Shown: positions 50,938 to 62,900 of the stretch, piece by piece
Numbering within the stretch: the stretch's first letter is position 1
How the letters are laid out: each line of letters opens with the position of its first letter
NCBI RefSeq assembly: GCF_040812395.1
Contig: NZ_JBFNXH010000019.1
Coordinates: forward strand, 15,740 to 79,739
Source: Paenibacillus_E sp040812395
GTDB taxonomy: Bacteria > Bacillota > Bacilli > Paenibacillales > NBRC-103111
Direction of reading: 5' to 3'
DNA: 64,000 nt
The notes under the pieces: model-generated
Told to the model about the DNA's origin: nothing
What the model saw: only the letters and a program-made list of their open reading frames with translations
Databases searched by the model: none
Made by a program: the position numbers and the translations under genes

Positions 50938-51504
50938 TTAAATCTGTTGAATCCAATGGCCTTCGGGGTCGGCGAGGACGGTTTGCCAACCATGAGCCTT
51001 TGCAGCGGTCAGGTTGTGCTCGGCATCGTCAACAAAGACAACGGGCGCCCCTTCAGGAAAACCAGCGGAAGCGAGCCGGTAGATGTCCGGGGATGGCTTC
51101 GCAAACCCGGCTTCACTGGAGATGGTGACGGTTCGCAGGTAAGGCCGCACTGGCGCAAGGAAGGGAACTAACCATTCAGACCGGTGGTTGCTTAGAATGT
51201 GCAGGTCGTAGGTCTTGCTCCAAGACGGCAGCCGTTCATACGCGGGAAGCGGCTGCAGGCAGGAAAGCATCAGGCTGCGTGCTTGAGACGCTTCCATGGA
51301 AGTCTGCACGGAGCAGGCCCATTCAAAGAAACCCGGTTCGGTGATCTCTCCGGTCCAGAGCTTGTCTCGCAGCTCCTGCTTGTAGCGCAGGCGTACTTCC
51401 TCGTAGGTTAGAGAGGCGGATGCAGCAAGCTCATGCCAGAAATGAGTTAAATTCGTACCTAGTACTCCCCCGACATCGAGAACGAGTTGGGTTTTGATCG
51501 TCAT
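50938..51504 (-). CDS. HAD-family hydrolase
   Basis: A 188-residue haloacid-dehalogenase-like protein of subfamily IA/YihX type: motif I LVLDVGGVLG (nucleophile Asp; the second acidic residue is Gly, as often in DxGG members), motif II LHILSNHR, motif III Lys in GFAKPSPDIYR and motif IV VVFVDDAEHNLTAA. Probably a small-molecule phosphatase. The 5' neighbour on the same strand is 100 bp away behind a terminator, so it is a single gene. Confidence 0.9.
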   Translation of the reverse strand: MTIKTQLVLDVGGVLGTNLTHFWHELAASASLTYEEVRLRYKQELRDKLWTGEITEPGFFEWACSVQTSMEASQARSLMLSCLQPLPAYERLPSWSKTYDLHILSNHRSEWLVPFLAPVRPYLRTVTISSEAGFAKPSPDIYRLASAGFPEGAPVVFVDDAEHNLTAAKAHGWQTVLADPEGHWIQQI

Positions 51505-51580
51505 ATGAGCACCTCTTTGGCTAACTTTTCTCTCATTTTAATTGGATCCATCGCAGAAGTAAACGCTGGACAGCATACAA

Positions 51581-51614
51581 GAAAAAGGCCCTGAGTTGGA
51601 ATCAGGACCTTTTC
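51581..51614 (-). terminator. Terminator at the end of the NRPS operon
   Basis: AAAGGCCCTGA-gttggaa-TCAGGACCTTTT; U runs on both strands. It ends the minus-strand operon after the small membrane protein. Confidence 0.8.
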
Positions 51615-51623
51615 CCGCGGTTT

Positions 51624-52010
51624 TCATACGCTCAATACAGCATTCCAGATAGAGATAAGCAACCATATAACAAACAGACAATCGGTTACTAAAAATACAG
51701 CATTAATTGAAATACTTTTCAACTGGTTATGTCTAATGCACGCATGCGTGCTTGTCTCCATGCAGTCCCTATCCTTAAACCGTGCTTTCAATTTATTGAG
51801 ATGATGGGAAGCGAAAATTAAAGCGGAGACAGATGCGAAAGGCCACAAGAATAAGGCAATCAACAATACTGCTAGTGCATTCACTAGGCATTCATTGGGC
51901 GAAACAATCTTAAGCTTCAGAACGAGACATGCTGCAAGATTAATGGCAAGAATAGCTAAGCCCAGATAGCCAATGATAATGCCTTTATTTTTAATTCTCA
52001 TCGGAATCAC
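51624..52010 (-). CDS. Small membrane protein at the end of the NRPS operon
   Basis: A 128-residue protein with three TM helices (about residues 10-32, 40-65 and 100-125) separated by a charged, Cys- and His-containing loop (KARFKDRDCMETSTHACIRHNQ in parts). No family recognised. It begins with GTG at 52010 (or the ATG at 52001) with only a weak ribosome binding site, 29 bp after the aminotransferase stop, and the operon terminator follows it, so it is probably co-transcribed with the NRPS genes. A role in self-protection or export is conceivable but unsupported. Confidence 0.6.
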   Translation of the reverse strand: MIPMRIKNKGIIIGYLGLAILAINLAACLVLKLKIVSPNECLVNALAVLLIALFLWPFASVSALIFASHHLNKLKARFKDRDCMETSTHACIRHNQLKSISINAVFLVTDCLFVIWLLISIWNAVLSV

Positions 52011-52039
52011 CGTATCGTCGTGGTCTTCTCATCTTTCGG

Positions 52040-53326
52040 TTATTGCGTTAAAGCATGTTCCTTTGCGCCGTATCTCTCGAAACATTCCTTAACCGACTGT
52101 TTCAGTATGTTGCAGCCCGCCTCCAGCTCCTCCATGGAAATCGTTAACGGCGGCATCAGCTTGATGACGGAGTCCTGACGGCCAACCCTTTCCAGAATAA
52201 GCCCCAACTCGTAACAGCGCGTGGCAATTTCTTTGGAAATGTTAGCATGCGTGCTTGCGGATACATCGACACCCCAGAGCAGACCCATTCCCCGAATCTG
52301 GATATCTTCGCTTATCGGAGCGATATGCTCCTGCAAAAACCGGCAGACGTATTTTCCTTTCTTATGAACCTCGGCTTCCAGGTTAACCTGCTCTCTATAC
52401 TCCAACGCCGCTGTTGCGCCTACGAATGCAAGTTGGTTACCGCGGAAGGTTCCCGTATGCTCTCCTGGGCCCCACACATCCAATTCCGGTTTTAACAGGG
52501 TAATCGCCATGGGAAGTCCATAGCCGCTGATCGATTTGGACAGTACGACGATATCCGGCACGATGCCTGCCCGTTCAAATGAGAAAAAGGGACCCGTGCG
52601 GGAGCAGCCTACCTGAATTTCATCGCAAATGAGCAAAATGTCGTGGCGATCGCATAGTTCTCGAAGGCGCTGCATCCATTCGATCGGCGCTTCGTTCAGG
52701 CCGCCTTCCGCTTGCACGGTTTCAAAAATAATGGCCGCCGGCTTATCGATGCCTGAATGGTCATCGGTCAATACCTCATCGATATAATGGATGGTGTCAA
52801 ATGTATTCATATAGCCGGTTGGAAAAGGCATAAAGGATACATTGTGCAAATCAGTCCCGGCTGCCAATCTGTGGTACAAGTTGCTGGTTACCGACAAGCT
52901 GCCAAGCGACATGCCGTGAAAGGCGCCCATAAAGGAGAAAATGCCCGAGCGTCCTTTCACTTTGCGAGCCAGCTTTAGTGCCGCTTCCACCGCATTCGTA
53001 CCTGTCGGCCCGCAAAATTGAACTTTATAGTCAAGCTCTCTTGGCTTCAAAATGAGTTCCGAAAATGTATGCAGGAAGGTTTCTTTCGCTGAGGTATACA
53101 TATCGAGGCCATGGGATACGCCGTCCGATTCCAAGTAATCGACCAGCTTTCTTTTGATGTAATCATTATTGTGGCCGTAATTCAAAGCGCCCGCGCCCGC
53201 GAAAAAATCAATATACGCTCTTCCTGATTCGGCGTACAACAAGGACCCCTTCGCTTTGGTGAACACATCGGGAAAAGACCTGCAGTAGGATCGCACATTT
53301 GATTCCATTTTTTCAAAAATAGACAT
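52040..53326 (-). CDS. Diaminobutyrate-2-oxoglutarate transaminase (EctB/Dat-type)
   Basis: A 428-residue class III PLP aminotransferase that makes L-2,4-diaminobutyrate from aspartate semialdehyde and glutamate. It begins MSIFEKMESNVRSYCRSFP as EctB-type enzymes do; the PLP-binding Asp is in LLICDEIQVGCSRTG and the Schiff-base Lys in VLSKSISGYGLPMA; FCGPTGTNAVEAALKLAR and FMGAFHGMSLGS are typical of the EctB group. No ectA or ectC is next to it, so it serves peptide synthesis rather than ectoine. Start at 53326 follows GAGGAG. Lies in the NRPS-ABC operon. Confidence 0.9.
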   Translation of the reverse strand: MSIFEKMESNVRSYCRSFPDVFTKAKGSLLYAESGRAYIDFFAGAGALNYGHNNDYIKRKLVDYLESDGVSHGLDMYTSAKETFLHTFSELILKPRELDYKVQFCGPTGTNAVEAALKLARKVKGRSGIFSFMGAFHGMSLGSLSVTSNLYHRLAAGTDLHNVSFMPFPTGYMNTFDTIHYIDEVLTDDHSGIDKPAAIIFETVQAEGGLNEAPIEWMQRLRELCDRHDILLICDEIQVGCSRTGPFFSFERAGIVPDIVVLSKSISGYGLPMAITLLKPELDVWGPGEHTGTFRGNQLAFVGATAALEYREQVNLEAEVHKKGKYVCRFLQEHIAPISEDIQIRGMGLLWGVDVSASTHANISKEIATRCYELGLILERVGRQDSVIKLMPPLTISMEELEAGCNILKQSVKECFERYGAKEHALTQ

Positions 53327-53376
53327 AAACTCACTCCTCTTCGATTTGAAATATTTGTATGAAAACGCCTTGCGCT

Positions 53377-55158
53377 TTAAGCGGTGACTGCTTCCGCCTC
53401 GTGCTCTTTGTGCGATTGCTGCCGATACAGCTTGGCATATAAACCTTCGTTCGATAAAAGCTGTTCGTGGCTGCCCTTTTCCTTGACGACGCCTTGATCC
53501 ATAACATAGATGATGTCTGCTTGCTCGACTGTCGACAGCCGATGCGCAATCATCAGCGTCGTCCTGTTTTTCATCAATGTATGTAAAGCCCTTTGTACCC
53601 AAAACTCGGATTCAGCATCCAATGCAGAGGTAGCCTCATCAAGCAGGAGTATCGGGGCGTCTTTGAGAAGAGCCCGGGCAATGGCAATTCGCTGGCGCTG
53701 CCCGCCGGATAGCGAAGCGCCCCGCTCGCCGACCATCGTCTCGTAGCCCTCTGGCAGTTCCGTAATGAAATCATGCGCATAAGCGGCAACCGCCGCAGCC
53801 TTCAACTCTTCATCCGAGGCATCCGGTTTCCCGAAACGGATGTTATCGCCAATTGTGCCGTGAAACAAATATGGATCCTGTGGAACATACGCAGTCAGCT
53901 CCCTGAGTTCAGCAAGCGTATAATGACCAAGCGGCTTGCCAAGTATGCGGATCGTTCCGCCCGTGGGCGGATAGAAGCCGAGAAACAGCTTCATGACTGT
54001 GCTTTTGCCGCTGCCGCTTGCGCCTACGAGCGCAACTACCTGATCTTTCTCCACGGAGAGCGTGCTCCCGTTTAGAACGGGCGCAGCCTTGCCATAGCCG
54101 AAGATAACGCCGCTCATTTCTAATTCGGCGCTTGGCGTTGCCGCCTGCGAGCTAGCGTCCGCATGGGCAGACACATACCGGTCCGGCTCTGCCGGTTCAT
54201 CCAGCAGCTCGTATACCCGAGCAGCGCCCGCGAACGAATGCTGAATGAGCGAAACGATGCTGCCGAGCTGCAAAAATACCATTGAAACGCCGGTTTGCAG
54301 CTGGATGATTTGCCCTAGAACGCCGAGCTCGATCATATGCTGCGCATACATGAGAATCCCGACGACAAGCATCCCGCCCAAGCTCAAGAAATTAATGAGG
54401 AAATTGGCAGCCTCCAGCAGACCCGTTTGATGCCCCTGCTTCATCGCGGAGGCTGTAACTTCGCCATTCATATCGTAGTAACGCTTCGTAACCGTACGAT
54501 GCAGCGAAAACATTTTGATGACTTGCAGACCGGCAAGCAGATCGGATAACCGCTCGGTTAAGCCGCCCGCTTGCTCCTGATACCGGTCGCTGATTTGCCG
54601 CAAAGGGCGCGCAAAGCGCGTATTGATCAAGACGGACAACAGGCCCAGCGCCAGCAACACCAAGGCGAGCCGCCAGTCAAGCACAAACATGACGGTCAGG
54701 GAGCCGATCAAGGTCAGGCATTCTACAATGATCGATTTCATATGCTCAGTGAACGTTTGCTCCATCAACTGCATATCATTCGTCGTGCGCGATACGATAT
54801 CCCCGGAATGATGGGCTTCATAGAAACGCTGCGGCAGCCGTCCCAACCGCCCAAAAACGTGCAGCCGGATTTCGGCCATCGTTTGCTTTACGCAGCGGTG
54901 ATACATATAGCTGAATAACGGGGAAAGCACACTTAGCATGACGAAGGTGCCGCCCATAAGCCAAACCGCCCTCATAAGCGTCGCCATATCGCGATGCACA
55001 GAAAAGTCAAGCAAATATTGAATAACAAATGAAATCAGGATTGAGATGCTGGCGTTGCTGATGCTATCCCCGAATAATCCGATATAATACGTTTTGCGGC
55101 GCGGCTGCATAAAAGACATCAAGCGTTTGAATTCCTTGTAGGACTGCCTTAGGAACAT
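53377..55158 (-). CDS. ABC exporter half-transporter 2 (TMD-NBD fusion)
   Basis: A 593-residue exporter half: six TM helices (residues about 20-310) fused to a nucleotide-binding domain with Walker A GASGSGKST, Q-loop YVPQDPYLF, signature LSGGQRQR, Walker B ILLLDEATSALD and switch His in AHRLS. It follows the first ABC gene by three bases, so the two probably form a heterodimer, like the paired transporters of polymyxin- and related lipopeptide clusters. Its catalytic site is canonical (Walker B Glu present). Confidence 0.93.
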   Translation of the reverse strand: MFLRQSYKEFKRLMSFMQPRRKTYYIGLFGDSISNASISILISFVIQYLLDFSVHRDMATLMRAVWLMGGTFVMLSVLSPLFSYMYHRCVKQTMAEIRLHVFGRLGRLPQRFYEAHHSGDIVSRTTNDMQLMEQTFTEHMKSIIVECLTLIGSLTVMFVLDWRLALVLLALGLLSVLINTRFARPLRQISDRYQEQAGGLTERLSDLLAGLQVIKMFSLHRTVTKRYYDMNGEVTASAMKQGHQTGLLEAANFLINFLSLGGMLVVGILMYAQHMIELGVLGQIIQLQTGVSMVFLQLGSIVSLIQHSFAGAARVYELLDEPAEPDRYVSAHADASSQAATPSAELEMSGVIFGYGKAAPVLNGSTLSVEKDQVVALVGASGSGKSTVMKLFLGFYPPTGGTIRILGKPLGHYTLAELRELTAYVPQDPYLFHGTIGDNIRFGKPDASDEELKAAAVAAYAHDFITELPEGYETMVGERGASLSGGQRQRIAIARALLKDAPILLLDEATSALDAESEFWVQRALHTLMKNRTTLMIAHRLSTVEQADIIYVMDQGVVKEKGSHEQLLSNEGLYAKLYRQQSHKEHEAEAVTA

Positions 55159-55161
55159 CTC

Positions 55162-56943
55162 CTAAGCCCCCTCTCTGTTCGCGCTGTCAGTGCCTTCTTG
55201 CAGCATAAACTGTTTAAAATACAACTTTCTGTACGGGCCGTTGCTGCGGATTAGCTCCTCATGCGTGCCGCACTCCACAACCTGCCCATCGCTCATATAC
55301 ATGACACAATCTGCATGATGGATCGTTGACAGACGATGTGTGATAACAAGCACGGAGCGGTCCTTCATCACCCGATCGATCGCCTCCTGAACGATTGCTT
55401 CGGAGTGGGAATCAAGCGCGGAGGTCGGTTCATCCAGCAGCAGAATCGGCGCATCCTTGAGCAGTGCGCGCGCAATGGCGATTCGCTGCTTTTGCCCGCC
55501 TGACAACGATCCCCTCTCGCCGAGGACCGTTTCGTACCCCTCCGGCTGCTGCATAATGAAATCATGCGCATTCGCTTCTTTCGCGACTCGAACGATATCA
55601 TCGCGGGTAGCTTTCAGGTTGCCGAATCCGATGTTCTCGGCGATCGTGCCGGGAAACAAGTGGGTATCCTGGGAAACGAGCGAGATGTGGCTGCGCAGTT
55701 GCTCCAGACTCCATTCCTGCAGAGGGCGGCCGAGCACCTTGATCGTACCGCTGCCCGGCATCACCTCGTAAAAGCCGCAAAGCAGTTTGAACAGCGTGCT
55801 TTTTCCGCAGCCGCTTGAGCCTACGAGCGCGATGGTCTGTCGTTTGGGCAGCCCGAAGCTCAATCCGTTCAGCACATTCGATTGCCCTTCATAGGAGAAC
55901 GTGACGTTTTCAAATTCGATGGGCACCGCTTCCAGATCGACCTCTTTGATAGGCTGAATGTCCGGCTCCAGCGGCATATCAAGCACTTCGAACAGCCGGC
56001 TGGCTGCCCCGGTTACTTCCTGCACCTGAGCAGAGAGCACCGGGATCATCGAGATGGGCTGAAGGACAAACGAAAACATATACAAGAAAATAATGATATT
56101 GCCCGATGTCAGCTCGCCATGCTCAATCAAGTAGCCGCCGACAGCGACCATAAGAACGAGCGGTGACGACAGCAGCAGGATGCTGACCGGGGACATGAGC
56201 GCACGGCGCTTTTCCAACTGCAGGCTCTTGGATAGAACCTGCCCGATGACTTTGCTGTACGTCTCAAACAACGTGATCTGCCTGTTAAACGCTTTGACCA
56301 TCGGAATGCCGCCTATCAAATCCTGGGTGACCGCGTTTGCTGCGCCCAATCGTTCCTGAAGCTGCTCGGAATAGCGGGAGATTGGCCTGCTCAAGATGGC
56401 GGTGACGGCAATGCCGACCGGCAGAAGAATCAGGCTGAACAGGATCAGCTTCCAGCTCGTAACCAGAAGTATCGTTAGTGCGCATACCAAGACGACCGGC
56501 ATGTAAAAGAGATTGGCAAAATGATGGGTAAAAAATGTTTGCAGGACCATCGTATCGTTCGTCAAGCGGGAGACGATGTCACCCGATTGCTGCTTTTCTA
56601 CCGTGGAAACCGGCAGGTTCTCCAAATGGTTCGCAGCCGCATTGCGCAAATCGCGCAGCGCATAGGAGCTAAATCGGGTTGACGCATATTTGATCAAATA
56701 CTTCGAGATCAACCCGACCAGCGCCATTGCGGCAATCAGCCCAGCGGAGTACAGCAAGGCACGCGAAGAGCCGTCAACCATTTGCTCAATCAGCTTCCCC
56801 AACCCGATATCGACGCCCGCAGCCATGAGCGAGGTTATGATCGTCAAAAGAACCCAAAAGCTGTATGGCTTCATATAGGCAATTAACCGAAAGAAAATCG
56901 GCTTCGGCCTAGGCGGCTGCGACTTGCTTTTTCGACTAGCCAA
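55162..56943 (-). CDS. ABC exporter half-transporter 1 (TMD-NBD fusion)
   Basis: About 593 residues: six TM helices followed by an NBD with Walker A GSSGCGKST, Q-loop LVSQDTHLF, signature SLSGGQKQR, Walker B ILLLDEPTSALD and HRLS switch. Probable partner of the 53377-55158 protein for export of the peptide product. The TTG at 56943 is chosen because AGAGGAGCG lies six bases upstream; an ATG at 56961, seven bases after the NRPS stop, is the other candidate but lacks a ribosome binding site. No frame overlap with the NRPS. Confidence 0.92.
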   Translation of the reverse strand: MASRKSKSQPPRPKPIFFRLIAYMKPYSFWVLLTIITSLMAAGVDIGLGKLIEQMVDGSSRALLYSAGLIAAMALVGLISKYLIKYASTRFSSYALRDLRNAAANHLENLPVSTVEKQQSGDIVSRLTNDTMVLQTFFTHHFANLFYMPVVLVCALTILLVTSWKLILFSLILLPVGIAVTAILSRPISRYSEQLQERLGAANAVTQDLIGGIPMVKAFNRQITLFETYSKVIGQVLSKSLQLEKRRALMSPVSILLLSSPLVLMVAVGGYLIEHGELTSGNIIIFLYMFSFVLQPISMIPVLSAQVQEVTGAASRLFEVLDMPLEPDIQPIKEVDLEAVPIEFENVTFSYEGQSNVLNGLSFGLPKRQTIALVGSSGCGKSTLFKLLCGFYEVMPGSGTIKVLGRPLQEWSLEQLRSHISLVSQDTHLFPGTIAENIGFGNLKATRDDIVRVAKEANAHDFIMQQPEGYETVLGERGSLSGGQKQRIAIARALLKDAPILLLDEPTSALDSHSEAIVQEAIDRVMKDRSVLVITHRLSTIHHADCVMYMSDGQVVECGTHEELIRSNGPYRKLYFKQFMLQEGTDSANREGA

Positions 56944-56967
56944 AGTATCGCTCCTCTTCATTGCGGG

Positions 56968-59900
56968 TTACTGAGCTAAAATCCTCTTCACGATCTCCGC
57001 ATTTTTTGCGGCGTAAGGCGCATCCAGCATGTCTTCATGAGGGCCTGCTCCTGCATAGAGACGGTATTGCGCAGCTGTTGATTGATTCCATGCAGTGCTG
57101 CTGCCAGGTTTGCTGCTTGAATGGATATCGTGTACAAGGTGGATGTTTGCGCGTACCGTTCCGCTATTTTGCAGCCCATTCAAATAGACCATATAGCTCC
57201 TCATTTTTTGAATCACCGTGGTTTTGAACCCTTCGTTTCTAACATAATCTTCATACTTTTCGCTAGACTCCGCTTCCTTCACCAAGGCATCGATTTCTTT
57301 AGCCACTGTCTTCTCCGATTGGCGGATGACTTTGCTTTTCCTGGACGCATCCAGCATGATCAGATCCGATACTTCGTACCCCTTCGCCTCCATCGCTTTC
57401 GCCAGTTCAAACATGAGATTGCCGCCGGCGGAGTAACCCATAAAGACATAAGGGCCTTCCGCTTGAACACGGGTTACAAGTTCGATGTAGCGCTCCAACC
57501 GATCCTCGGTTTCAATAAAATCGAGAGCATAGAGCGCATGCGAGTCCAAATGGTCAGCGATCTCTTTAAACACAAAACCGAAACCTCCGACAGGCGGGAA
57601 GCAGAATACAGGATGATCCGTTTTCCGGTTCAATAAAGTAATCGGTTGGTTGAAATCGATTCTCAGCTCTTTGGAATCCACGTATTCCGCCATTTTTTCC
57701 ACAGTTGGATGCTGGAAAACATAGTGCAGCGGCACTTCCTCCCGCAGCGACTCGAAAACTCGCGTGACCAGCAGCGCAGCTTTCAGCGAATGGCCGCCGA
57801 TTTCGAAGAAGCTGTCGTGAACACCGACTTGCTCCAGTCCAAGAATCTCCTGCCAGATGACGGCGAGCCGTTCTTCGGTCACATTCCGAGGGGCGACATA
57901 AGCTGCGCGAGCCAAGGCGCTCTCATCCGGCTTCGGCAGCGCTTTTTTATCCAGCTTACCGTTCGGAGTCAGCGGCATCGCGTCCATACGGACGATATAG
58001 CTCGGCATCATGTAAGCTGGCAGCCCAGAGGAAAGATAGCTTCTCAGCTCTGGCAAGTAAAGGCTCTCGTCAGCGACAATGTACGCGCTGAGCGCCTTTT
58101 CCCCGCTCAACTCCACCGTTACGACGACCGCTTCCTGCACCTGTTCATGGCGAAGCAGTACAGCTTCGATGTCTTCGAGTTCGATCCGGTAGCCCCTGAT
58201 TTTCACCTGTTCGTCGAGACGGCCGATGTATTCGATCGTACCCTCAGGCAGCCAGCGGGCTAGATCGCCCGTTTTGTATAATCGTTCGCTTGCGCCTTCC
58301 CCGGATGTGAAAGGATTGATAATAAATTTCTCCGAAGTCAGGTCTTCACGATTCAAATATCCGCGGGCCAAACCGTCCCCCGCGATGCAAAGCTCGCCAA
58401 TGATGCCGATCGGCTGCATATGATGATGGGTCTCATTCACAATGTAGACCTGTGTGTTTGCAATCGGCCGACCGATTGTAATGTCCTTATCCGGCGCCAG
58501 ATCACGCAGGAATGTGGCGACGACGCTGCTCTCCGTAGGACCGTACTCATTCACAAGCTCGATGTGCGGGAAGAGCTGTTTGCTTCGCTCGATCACCTGC
58601 TTATTCACCTTCTCGCCCGCAACAGTAATGATGCGCAGCGAGTCTCCTTCTTCGGTGCTCATGCAATCAAGCAGCGCCGAGTACAGGCTTGGTACGCTGA
58701 TAAAGTGGGTGATACCGTGCTTTGCGATGTGCTTTTTGATCGCGAAAGGGTCTCTCGCCTCATCTTCTTGCGGCAGGACAACCGTGGACCCCGCCAATAT
58801 CGGGGTGAAAAAGCTGGTCACAAAGCCGTCAAAAGCAAATGAGAACAGCTGCAATACGTTGTCGTCTGTGCTCAGTGCGTATTCCGACTTCCTCCACAGG
58901 AGATTGCCCGTGATGCTGCGATGCTCGACCATAACGCCTTTCGGGTTCCCCGTCGTGCCCGATGTATAAATGATGTAGGCCAAATCCGTCATTGCGTTGA
59001 TTTGCTCCAAATTGGATCCGTTGGCCGCGTAGAGCTGATCGTCGTTCAGATCCAGCCACTTACCATCGAAGGCGGCCCTTACGTCCTCGCTCAAGCCCGC
59101 TAACAGCCGCTCTTGCGTCAACACGATAGTTGTGCCGCTATCCGCAAGCAAGTAGCGAATCCGCTCCTGCGGATACTGCGGATCAATCGGCACATAGGCG
59201 CCGCCGGCTTTCAGTATCGCCATGATGCCGACGATCAGTTCCAGCGAGCGGCCGGCCATAATGCCGACACGCGCTTCCGGACCGACACCCATATCCCTCA
59301 GTGTCCTGGCCAGCCGGTTGGCCGCCTCATTCAGCTCCGCATAGGTCAACTGCTGCTCGGCGAAGATAACGGCAGGCTGCTCCGGAGTCAGCGCCGCCTG
59401 ATCCTCAAACAGTCCGTGCAGCGTTTTGCCTGGCAGCACATCGGTCTGAGTCGCATTGAACAACGCCAATTGCGAACGCTCTTCTTCCGTTATCATGTTA
59501 AGCTCAGCTAACTGCGTATCGGGACGAGTGAGCACGTTATCGATCAGGTTTAACAAATGGAGGCCCATCCGCTCGACTGTCGCTTGGTGAAACAAGCTGG
59601 TGCTGAACGTCAGATTAAATCCGATCTCATCCTCTGTCTCGACAGCCGTTAACGCGAGATCGAACTTCGCGACATGATGTTCGAGCGGGAACGGTTTGAA
59701 CTGAAGCCCGTTCAGTTCAATCTCGGCATCCTCGGTATTTTGGAAAATAAACATCGTATCAAACAGCGGATTTCGGCTCATATCTCTCTGCAGGCCCAGA
59801 CGCTCCACCAGCAGTTCAAACGGATAATCCTGGTGTTCATAGGCCTGCAGCGACGTTTCTTTGACTTGCTGCACGAAGCCCTGAAACGTTAATCCGGACT

Positions 59901-62900
59901 CCGGCCGGCTCCGCAGCGCTAACGTATTGACGAACATCCCGGTGACATTTTCCACATCCGCATGAGGTCTGCCGGCAATGGGTGTGCCTACGACAAGCTC
60001 ATCTTGACCCGAGTACTTGCCGAGCAGCACGTTGAATGCCGCGAGCAGCACCATATACAGTGTCGTTCCTTGCGCTGCGGCGAACGCGTTCAGCCCCGCC
60101 ATTCTCTCCGAGCCTGATCCGAAAGAGATCGAATTTCCGTCGAAGCTCCTCACTTGCGGCCTTGGGAAATCGGTCGCGAGGTTCAGCAGCGGCACTTCGC
60201 CGTCAAACTTGCTTAACCAGTACTGCTCATGCCGCTGCATGGCACCACTTTGGAAGAGCTCATTTTGCCATACCGCAAAATCCTTGTACTGCACATTCAA
60301 CGTAGGCAACCTCTCAGAGCCTGCGTACAAGGCAGCAAAATCGTTCACAATGATGCCGCTCGACACCCCGTCGGAAACGATATGGTGCATATCGCAGACA
60401 AAAACATGCTGATCGTCAGCCTTGCGAATCAAAGCTGCGCGAATCAATGGCGCTTCATTCAACTTGAACGGACGGATGATCGACTGAACGAGCTGAACGG
60501 CAGCTTCGTCCGAATCAGCGTGAAGCACCTCCAGGCGGACTTCCAGATCGGATAGGGCATGCACCCTCTGCCTCGGCTCCCCATCTACCGTGTGGAACGA
60601 GGTGCGCAGCGATTCGTGCCGGTCAATCAGCGCCAGGTAAGCTTGCTCGAATCGGCCCACATCCAGCTTGCCTTCAATCAGCATCACATCCGGCATGTTA
60701 TAACCGATGTTGTCAGCCTCGAACTGCTGAAGAATGAACATCCGCTTTTGCGCGGAAGACAGCGGGTAATGCTCCTGCTCAGGCGTTGGCTGAATCGAGT
60801 GATACTCCTGTGCGGAAGACTGGTCGATAAACGCCGCAATCTGCTGCACCGTCGGCTTTTCAAACAGCGTGCGCAGCGGCACTTCTACGCTCGTTTCGCG
60901 ATGAATTTGCGCAAGGAGCATCATCGCTTTCAGCGAATGGCCGCCCAATTCGAAAAAGTTATCGTGAATCCCGATGCGTGGAGTGCCAAGCATTTGCTGC
61001 CAGATGACGCAGAGCTTGCGCTCCGTTTCATTGGACGGTTCCGTATAGTCGAGCTCGTGCAGGCCATCCGGTTCAGGGAGCGCTTTGCGGTTGATTTTAC
61101 CGTTCGGCGTTAACGGAAGCTGATCCATTTGGACCAAATATGACGGTACCATATAGCCTGGAAGCTCCTTGCCCAAGCTTAATTTCAGCTCCGAGACTGG
61201 CAAGTCATCGTCAGAAACGAAGTACGCACACAAGTACTTCTGGCTGTAAGCATCCGTCCGGTCGATGACGACAGCTTCTTTGATACCCGCTTGTTTCAGC
61301 AAAATAGCCTCGATTTCACCGAGCTCGATCCGGTAGCCCCTGATCTTGACCTGGTGGTCCACCCGGCCGACATAAGCCAGATTGCCGTCAGGCAGGAAGC
61401 GTGCCAAGTCGCCTGTCCTGTACATGCGGATCCCGGATTCGCTGCGGAATGGATCCTCCATAAACACTTTGCTTGTTCGCTCCGGGTCGTTCAAATAGCC
61501 GCGCCCGACCCCGATGCCGGATACGCATAATTCGCCCTGTACGCCGACCGGAACAAGTTTCATATACGGGTCAACGATGTAAACATGCAGGTTTTGCACC
61601 GGTTTGCCGATGGGCACGGTTTCCAGCTCAGGCGCATTCTCCATCACATACAGCGTGATGTCATCCGACGCTTCGGTTGGCCCGTACGCGTTGACCAGCT
61701 TAATGTGCGGGTAGCGTTCGAACCATCTTTGGGCCAGCGGAGGTTTAATGGATTCCCCGGTTACCAGCACATACTGCAGATCAGGAAGGGGAACGGCTAC
61801 TGGCTGATCCAGCATCGCGGTCATATAGGAAACGACCATCTCCAGCACCGTCGCTTTATCTGCTGCCACTTGGTTCATGAATTCCCGTACGTTCAACACG
61901 AGTTCATTGCTGTATATCGCCGTCCGTCCCCCAAGCACCAAGGCCGTGACCAACTGCCAGACGGAAATATCAAAGCAGTGCGGCGCATTCTGGGCAATGA
62001 CGCTATGTTCATCCAGTTGAAAGGCGCTGATCATCGCATCCATATGATTCAGCATGCCGGCATGTTCCAGCATGGCGCCCTTCGGTTTTCCAGTTGAACC
62101 GGATGTATAAATAACATAAGCAAGATGGCTGGAGGCGAGTGCCGGAAGGGTTACGTTCTCCTTCTCAGCTTGACAGATGGCTTCTTCATCTCTATCAATG
62201 GGAACGATCTTGCCGTTATAACGCTGTTCAATGTCAGGCGTTACAAAGGGCATTTCGGTCAGCAGGCAGACTGCGCCGGAATCGGCAAGCAGTTCGAGAA
62301 TTCTTTGCTGCGGATAATCCGGATCAATGGGTACATAAGCTCCCCCAGCCTTCCAGATCGCCAGTATACATACAATCATTCTTGGTGATCGGTGCAGCAA
62401 GATAGCCGCCAAATCTTCCTGCTTCATGCCGGATACAAGCAAGTAACGGGCTAACCGGTTGGCCTGCTCATCCAGCTCACGGTACGTCCAGTTCGTGCCT
62501 TCGAAGCTGATTGCAACACGATCCGGCATTTCCGCCGCTCTCTGCTCAAATAACTGCGGCATCGTGACAGAGAGGTCAAACGGAACGTTGGTATCGTTGA
62601 ATACATGGACGATCTGATGCTTCTCCGCCTCGCTTAGCATTTCGATTTCAGCCAGATTGGCATCGGGATTGACTACGATTTGATCAAGCAGCCGCACAAA
62701 GTGGCCGGTCAATCTGTCCATCGTCTCCCTCGTAAATAACCGTGTGCTGTATTCCACATGAAACCGAATTTGCTCCTCTTCTTCTGTCGCTTCCATCGAA
62801 AGATCAAATTTCGCAATGCGGCTATCTGTCTCATACGGTGTAAATTGGAGCCCTTCCAATTGGGTAGACCCGACAGAAATGTTCTGCATGCTGAACAAAG

